A DNA stretch of 64,000 nucleotides from CADBRN01 sp050944685 (GTDB lineage Bacteria; Bacillota; Clostridia; Lachnospirales; Lachnospiraceae). The DNA lies in assembly GCA_050944685.1 (NCBI GenBank), contig JBMNRP010000007.1, positions 60,512-124,511 of the forward strand, written 5' to 3'. Under the pieces are notes generated by a model. That model did no database searches. It was not told the DNA's origin and saw only the letters and a list, made by a program, of their open reading frames with translations. The translations under genes were made by a program, and so were the position numbers. Below are positions 60,507 through 64,000 of this stretch, one piece after another (positions within the stretch are counted from its first letter, which is position 1; every line of letters starts with the position of its first letter).

Positions 60507-62050
60507 TCGCTTTTCTCCGTTTCTGCAGCCTCATCCGCTGCCGGTTTTTCCTGATATTTTCTCAGCACGAAATAAATGACGGTTCCGACGCCTTTTTTGC
60601 TCGTTGCCCAGACTCTTCCCTCGTGATCCTCGATAATCTTCCGGACGATCGAGAGACCGATGCCGCTTCCGCCGATCTTATTATTTCTCGAGGTGTCGGT
60701 CCGGTAGAACCGGTCAAAAATGCGCCCGACCTCGCGCTGATCAATGCCTCTTCCGTTGTCCTCGATCTCCACCTGGACAAAGTCGCCGATGTCACGCAGA
60801 CGGATGTTGATGATTCCTTTTTCTTTGTCCATGTATTTGACGGAGTTTCCGACAATATTGTTGATGACGCGCTTGAGCTGCTCGGGATCGGCGATCACAA
60901 CGGAATCCTCCTGCAGATAATTGAAATACGCCAGATCAATTCCCTGCGACTGCAGATCCATCCGCAGGTCCTCCACGCAGTCCGCAAAATAATCCGAAAT
61001 ATGGAGACGCGTAAAATTATAGGGGACCTTATTCGTGTCAATCTTTGAGTAGATCGTCAGTTCGTCGATCAGATTGGCCATGTCGTTCGCCTTGCTGTAA
61101 ATCGTGCGGACATAGCGCTCCTCTTTTTCAGGCGTGTTCGCCACTCCGTCGAGCAGACCGAGCGCGTAACCCTTGATCGAAGTAATCGGCGTCTTCAGAT
61201 CGTGCGAGATATTGCTGAGAAGCTCCTTGCTCTCTTTATCCGCCTGAAGCTTTTCCTCAGCGGATTCCTTCAGACGCATACGCATGTCCTCGAAATCCTC
61301 TCCGAGTTCATTGATCTCGATAATATTGCTCCCGGTCTCAAGCTTGTAATCCAGATTCCCGTCGCGGATCTGGCGGGTAGCCTGCTTCACCTCACGGAGC
61401 GGCTCGGCAAAGCCCCGGTATATCCACCGGCTGACCAGAATACAGGTAACCGCAAGAATCGCGATGACACAGATCGTCACCTCGATAAACCATTCCTTCA
61501 GCTCCGGAATCGCCTGATTCATCTCGGCGATCAGGAAGAAGCTCGCGTTGCTCCCGTCCGTCATCTGGAAATCCATCTGCTTGATCAGCGACTGCTCAGA
61601 CGAACGGATATAGATACTGCTTTTCGACGTGGAAAGTACATTGTCGGTCGTCCTGGGAAGTATTTTCATCAGTTCCCGGTCACTGATCACGGTACTGCCG
61701 TTATAATAGAGATCACCTTCCCGAAGAACCGCGATAAAACAGTTATCTTTCTCCAGCTCCTGATTCTTCGCATTCAGCCAGGCGTTGTCCTCCAGCTGTT
61801 CGGGCGAATTCTTGCTCTCCTTCTGAATTTCCTCCATCTTTCCGTCGAGCAGCCTGGAGACCATCAGAGACCGGTCATTCAGACTCTCATACGTAGGATT
61901 TTCGATTCCGTATTTTTCGCCGAACTCCCTGACCTTCACCTTGGTCAGGCACACAAAAAGAATCCCCGCAAAGATCACCGGGACCAGCGCCACCATAAAA
62001 AAAGCGGCTCCGACTTTTGTTTTCAGCTTGATCCGTTTCTTTTCCTTCAT
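60503..62050 (-). CDS. Sensor histidine kinase of the two-component system
   Basis: A 515-residue membrane kinase. TM1 near residues 14-36, an extracytoplasmic sensor of about 150 residues, TM2 near 188-208, HAMP near 212-265, then DHp with His283 (SNISHDLKTPITSIKGYALG). The ATPase domain has the N-box (VINNIVGNSVKYMDK), G1 (VEIEDNGRGIDQREV), F-box (FDRFYRTDTS) and G2 (GSGIGLSIVRKI). The sensor domain is not a named family. The extracytoplasmic part is rich in Glu, Asn and Lys. A CGGAAG site abuts the ATG, so the start is uncertain. Confidence 0.93.
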   Translation of the reverse strand: MKEKKRIKLKTKVGAAFFMVALVPVIFAGILFVCLTKVKVREFGEKYGIENPTYESLNDRSLMVSRLLDGKMEEIQKESKNSPEQLEDNAWLNAKNQELEKDNCFIAVLREGDLYYNGSTVISDRELMKILPRTTDNVLSTSKSSIYIRSSEQSLIKQMDFQMTDGSNASFFLIAEMNQAIPELKEWFIEVTICVIAILAVTCILVSRWIYRGFAEPLREVKQATRQIRDGNLDYKLETGSNIIEINELGEDFEDMRMRLKESAEEKLQADKESKELLSNISHDLKTPITSIKGYALGLLDGVANTPEKEERYVRTIYSKANDMANLIDELTIYSKIDTNKVPYNFTRLHISDYFADCVEDLRMDLQSQGIDLAYFNYLQEDSVVIADPEQLKRVINNIVGNSVKYMDKEKGIINIRLRDIGDFVQVEIEDNGRGIDQREVGRIFDRFYRTDTSRNNKIGGSGIGLSIVRKIIEDHEGRVWATSKKGVGTVIYFVLRKYQEKPAADEAAETEKSE

Positions 62051-62226
62051 CTTCCGAGAAAAAATGAAAAAGCCCGGATGACCTGCGCCGTCCGGATTCT
62101 ATACGAAAATAATCCACCGTGCATGACTATAGTAACATAATAGCCGTTGCCTGTTTCTAAAGAATTTCTAAAAGCACTCACTAATATTGGCTATGGAATT
62201 GCCGATAGCGTTCCTGCAATCTCTTC

Positions 62227-62263
62227 CGAAAAAAGGGCCGCCGCAGTATCTGTGACAGCCCTT
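62227..62263 (-). terminator. Rho-independent terminator of metK
   Basis: Minus strand AAGGGC pairs with GCCCTT, with a short inner pairing, followed by TTTTTT (62234-62229). Confidence 0.7.
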
Positions 62264-62292
62264 CTGGTTGGATTACGTTGTTCTCTTATGGA

Positions 62293-63483
62293 TTACCGGA
62301 GATATTTCTTCAGATCCTCTGCTTTGTCGGTGTGCTCCCACGGAAGATCGACGTCCGTGCGGCCGAAGTGGCCGTATGCCGCGGTCTGTTTGTAGATCGG
62401 GCGGCGAAGGTCGAGCATCTTGATAATACCGGCCGGGCGGAGATCAAACTCTTTCCGGACAATATCGGTCAGCTCCTCATCGGAAAGCTTTCCGGTTCCC
62501 TCTGTAAATACCTGTATGGAGGTCGGATGCGCGACGCCGATCGCGTAAGAGAGCTGAATCTCGCATTTTTTGGCCAGTCCGGCCGCAACGATGTTCTTCG
62601 CCACATAGCGCGCCGCGTAGGAAGCGGAGCGGTCAACCTTTGTGCAGTCTTTTCCGGAGAATGCGCCGCCGCCGTGACGGGCATATCCGCCGTAGGTATC
62701 AACGATGATCTTGCGGCCGGTCAGTCCGGAATCTCCGTGCGGGCCTCCGATAACGAAGCGTCCGGTCGGATTGATGAAAAACTTCGTGTTTCCGTCAACC
62801 ATATCCTTGGGCAGAACCGGATCCAGAACGAATTTTTTGATTTCCTCGTGAATCTGCTGCTGGGTGACGTCCGGGCTGTGCTGTGTGGAAATAACGACGG
62901 CATCCAGTCTCTTCGGTCTGCCCGTCTCGTCATATTCGACCGTAACCTGGGACTTTCCGTCCGGACGGAGATAGCCGAGCGTTCCGTTCTTTCTGACCTC
63001 AGCCAGTTTTCTCGTCAGCTTGTGGGCGAGAGAAATCGGATACGGCATCAGTTCCGGCGTCTCATTGCAGGCGTATCCGAACATCATACCCTGATCGCCG
63101 GCACCGATCGCGTCAATATCTTCGTCGGACATATTCTCTTCTTTTGCCTCGAGCGCTTTGTCGACGCCCATGGCAATATCGGCGGACTGCTTGTCCAGAG
63201 CGGTGATCACCGCGCAGGTCTCCGCGTCGAATCCGTATTTTCCGCGGGTATAGCCGATCTCTGTTACCGTGTCGCGGACGATTTTCTGAATATCAATGTT
63301 GGCCTTGGTCGTGATCTCTCCCATGACGAGAATCAGTCCGGTGGTCGTCGCCGTCTCGCAGGCTACACGGCTCATCGGATCCTGCTCGATGCACGCGTCC
63401 AGAATCGAATCCGAGATGGCGTCACAGATTTTATCCGGATGTCCTTCGGTAACAGACTCGGATGTAAACAATTTTCTTTCCAT
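62293..63483 (-). CDS. metK: S-adenosylmethionine synthetase
   Basis: Makes SAM from methionine and ATP; tetrameric cytoplasmic enzyme, 396 residues. Landmarks: FTSESVTEGHPDKICDAISD at the N-terminus (ATP/Mg site), the flexible-loop segment GAGDQGMMFGYACNETPELM near residue 115, GGPHGDSGLTGRKIIVDTYG and GGGAFSGKDCTKVDRS near 255-275. The ATG at 63483 has GAGGAGA upstream; the longer frame from 63663 runs through the riboswitch region and is not coding. Controlled by the SAM-I riboswitch at 63626-63765. Confidence 0.97.
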   Translation of the reverse strand: MERKLFTSESVTEGHPDKICDAISDSILDACIEQDPMSRVACETATTTGLILVMGEITTKANIDIQKIVRDTVTEIGYTRGKYGFDAETCAVITALDKQSADIAMGVDKALEAKEENMSDEDIDAIGAGDQGMMFGYACNETPELMPYPISLAHKLTRKLAEVRKNGTLGYLRPDGKSQVTVEYDETGRPKRLDAVVISTQHSPDVTQQQIHEEIKKFVLDPVLPKDMVDGNTKFFINPTGRFVIGGPHGDSGLTGRKIIVDTYGGYARHGGGAFSGKDCTKVDRSASYAARYVAKNIVAAGLAKKCEIQLSYAIGVAHPTSIQVFTEGTGKLSDEELTDIVRKEFDLRPAGIIKMLDLRRPIYKQTAAYGHFGRTDVDLPWEHTDKAEDLKKYLR

Positions 63484-63625
63484 TATACTTCGTCTCCTCA
63501 TTAATGATTGGATTGCCAGCAGTGCCGCGAAATGAAATAACAGATCGCTCGAAAGGTTTCCGGTTTCATAGGACAGTTTTGCAAATGTGAACTTCTGCGA
63601 AGCGATCCGTCCGATCTCAAATCCG

Positions 63626-63655
63626 AAAAAAAAGACCCGTCCAACAAGACGGATC
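63626..63655 (-). terminator. Riboswitch expression-platform terminator
   Basis: Minus strand GATCCGTC-TTGTTG-GACGGGTC (one G-U pair) followed by TTTTTTTT (63633-63626). It lies ten bases beyond the SAM-I aptamer, as expected for a SAM-off switch that stops transcription. Confidence 0.9.
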
Positions 63656-63665
63656 CGTTCCAATC

Positions 63666-63765
63666 CTCTTATTGTTCGATCATCTCGCTCAGGACGGCAC
63701 CTTCCGATTTACGGGGTTGCCGTGGTTTCTCAGGTCCTGTGTACCTCCGCCACTCTGAATAAGAG
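63666..63765 (-). ncRNA. SAM-I (S-box) riboswitch upstream of metK
   Basis: On the minus strand the aptamer opens with CTCTTATTCAGAGTGGCGGA and ends GCGAGATGATCGAACAATAAGAG (given in two halves). P1 pairs CTCTTATT with AATAAGAG. Internal conserved parts GAGAAACCACGGCAACC, AAATCGGAAGGTGCC and CTGAGCGAGATGA match the S-box consensus, including the kink-turn-like region. A terminator follows at 63626-63655. When SAM is plentiful, metK transcription should stop. Confidence 0.95.
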
Positions 63766-63797
63766 AACAGTATTCAATTTCCCTGACTCTGCATCAT

Positions 63798-63826
63798 ACA
63801 TTACCTACTCCACGCTCTTACGTCAA
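63798..63826 (-). promoter_or_regulatory. Promoter of the metK riboswitch transcript
   Basis: Minus strand TTGACG (63826-63821), 17-base spacer, TAATGT (63803-63798); a weak -10. It leads into the SAM-I aptamer within about 35 bases, and lies about 50 bases downstream of the group II intron 3' end. Confidence 0.55.
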
Positions 63827-63876
63827 GTAGAATCACCCGGACTTCAGACACTTGAGGAAAAATGTCCCACCATCGA

Positions 63877-64000
63877 ATCGAGTAGGAGGGGGTGGTTAGC
63901 CCCCGACCTCTCACACCACACGTGCATACCGTTCGGTACACGGCGGTTTCAACAGTTGACGTGCACAGACTGATATGCTGAGGCCAAATCATAAAAGCCC
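63877..64000 (-). mobile_element. 3' end of a group II intron (domains V and VI; rest beyond the right edge)
   Basis: On the minus strand a domain-V-like hairpin (CCGCCGTGTACC-GAAC-GGTATGCACGTGTGG, with the 2-base bulge; 63925-63947 region) is followed by GTGAGAGG, GGGGG-CTAACCA-CCCCC and CCTACTCGAT. The last part is domain VI: the bulged branch-point A lies at 63883, seven bases from the putative 3' end at 63877. The pattern is the classic bacterial intron end. The intron body, including the reverse transcriptase, would lie at higher coordinates outside the window. Confidence 0.75.
63949..64000 (-). CDS. C-terminal end of group II intron reverse transcriptase/maturase (partial)
   Basis: On the minus strand 16 codons and a TGA at 63951-63949 read GFYDLASAYQSVHVNC, ending 24 bases before the domain V region. 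This matches the ends of intron-encoded reverse transcriptases, whose stop usually precedes domain V. Only the tail is visible; the assignment rests on position next to the intron structure. Confidence 0.45.
   Translation of the reverse strand, partial: GFYDLASAYQSVHVNC

Noticed and set aside
62051..62110. Possible hairpin with T-run just before the histidine kinase
   Set aside because: Only a five-base stem, and it would stop the kinase transcript; could be chance.
63801..63992. A 63-codon minus-strand open frame at the right edge
   Set aside because: It runs through the domain V and VI region of the group II intron; it is a common spurious call in such introns.
1..64000. The word TCCGGA and related CCGGA strings are very frequent
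   Set aside because: They occur in all genes in many frames and fit the GC-rich codon use (TCC, GGA, CGG), so no special function is inferred without a count.
1..64000. Search for CRISPR arrays, tRNA and rRNA genes
   Set aside because: No regularly spaced repeats and no tRNA cloverleaf or rRNA core sequences were recognised by eye.

Overview
The window reads as a chromosomal segment of a moderately GC-rich anaerobic Firmicute, most likely a Lachnospiraceae-type Clostridium. This is inferred from the clostridial Tad/Flp pilus locus (Flp1, DUF5702 and DUF6382-FHA proteins), the HydF maturase of [FeFe]-hydrogenase, an NADP-type secondary alcohol dehydrogenase resembling the Clostridium beijerinckii enzyme, a SAM-I riboswitch in front of metK, prfB with a programmed frameshift, and an ApgM-like protein in place of ThrB beside homoserine dehydrogenase. 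No rRNA, tRNA, CRISPR array or prophage was seen.

Layout, left to right. 1-3510 (minus): phosphate uptake operon pstS-pstC-pstA-pstB, cut by the left edge. 3963-7930 (mostly plus): an aminotransferase, a HAD phosphatase, a TIM-barrel isomerase-like protein, a DUF218 membrane protein and a small orphan. 8064-10490 (minus): MTA/SAH nucleosidase and a beta-CASP nuclease. 10724-13762 (plus): methylthioribose-1-phosphate isomerase, a nucleoside phosphorylase and a MurG2-type glycosyltransferase. 13963-15088 (minus): HIT protein and rhomboid protease.

15156-25792 (minus) is an eleven-gene Tad/Flp pilus locus: prepilin peptidase, TadZ-like, TadA, TadB, TadC-like with an inserted Ig-like domain, a 56-residue Flp1 pilin starting at TTG, a DUF5702 protein, a TadE-like protein with a duplicated Cys/His module, a second A24 peptidase, another TadE-like protein and a DUF6382-FHA protein. 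25998-31083 (minus): glycogen branching enzyme with a Lys/Ala-rich tail, TatD, MetRS. 31269-35018 (plus): a guanylate-kinase-like protein, then ACT protein, homoserine dehydrogenase and ApgM/putative homoserine kinase. 35274-39424 (plus): holB-ricT-trmN6-rsmI. 39586-44176 (plus): hpf, secA, prfB.

44297-52478 (minus): MATE exporter, aquaporin, CobW GTPase, secondary alcohol dehydrogenase, cytidylate-kinase-like protein, NhaC antiporter, HydF. 52653-55115 (plus): cytoplasmic alpha-amylase and YitT protein. 55133-63483 (minus): radical SAM protein, PPC protein, MBL hydrolase, second MATE protein, HAD phosphatase, a two-component system and metK. metK is preceded by a SAM-I riboswitch, its promoter and, at the right edge, the 3' end of a group II intron (domains V and VI, with the last codons of its reverse transcriptase).

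Many upstream ATGs make frames look longer than the genes are. Starts here were chosen by Shine-Dalgarno position, overlap with the neighbouring gene and family N-termini. All functions are inferred from sequence motifs and family knowledge; no database search was possible.
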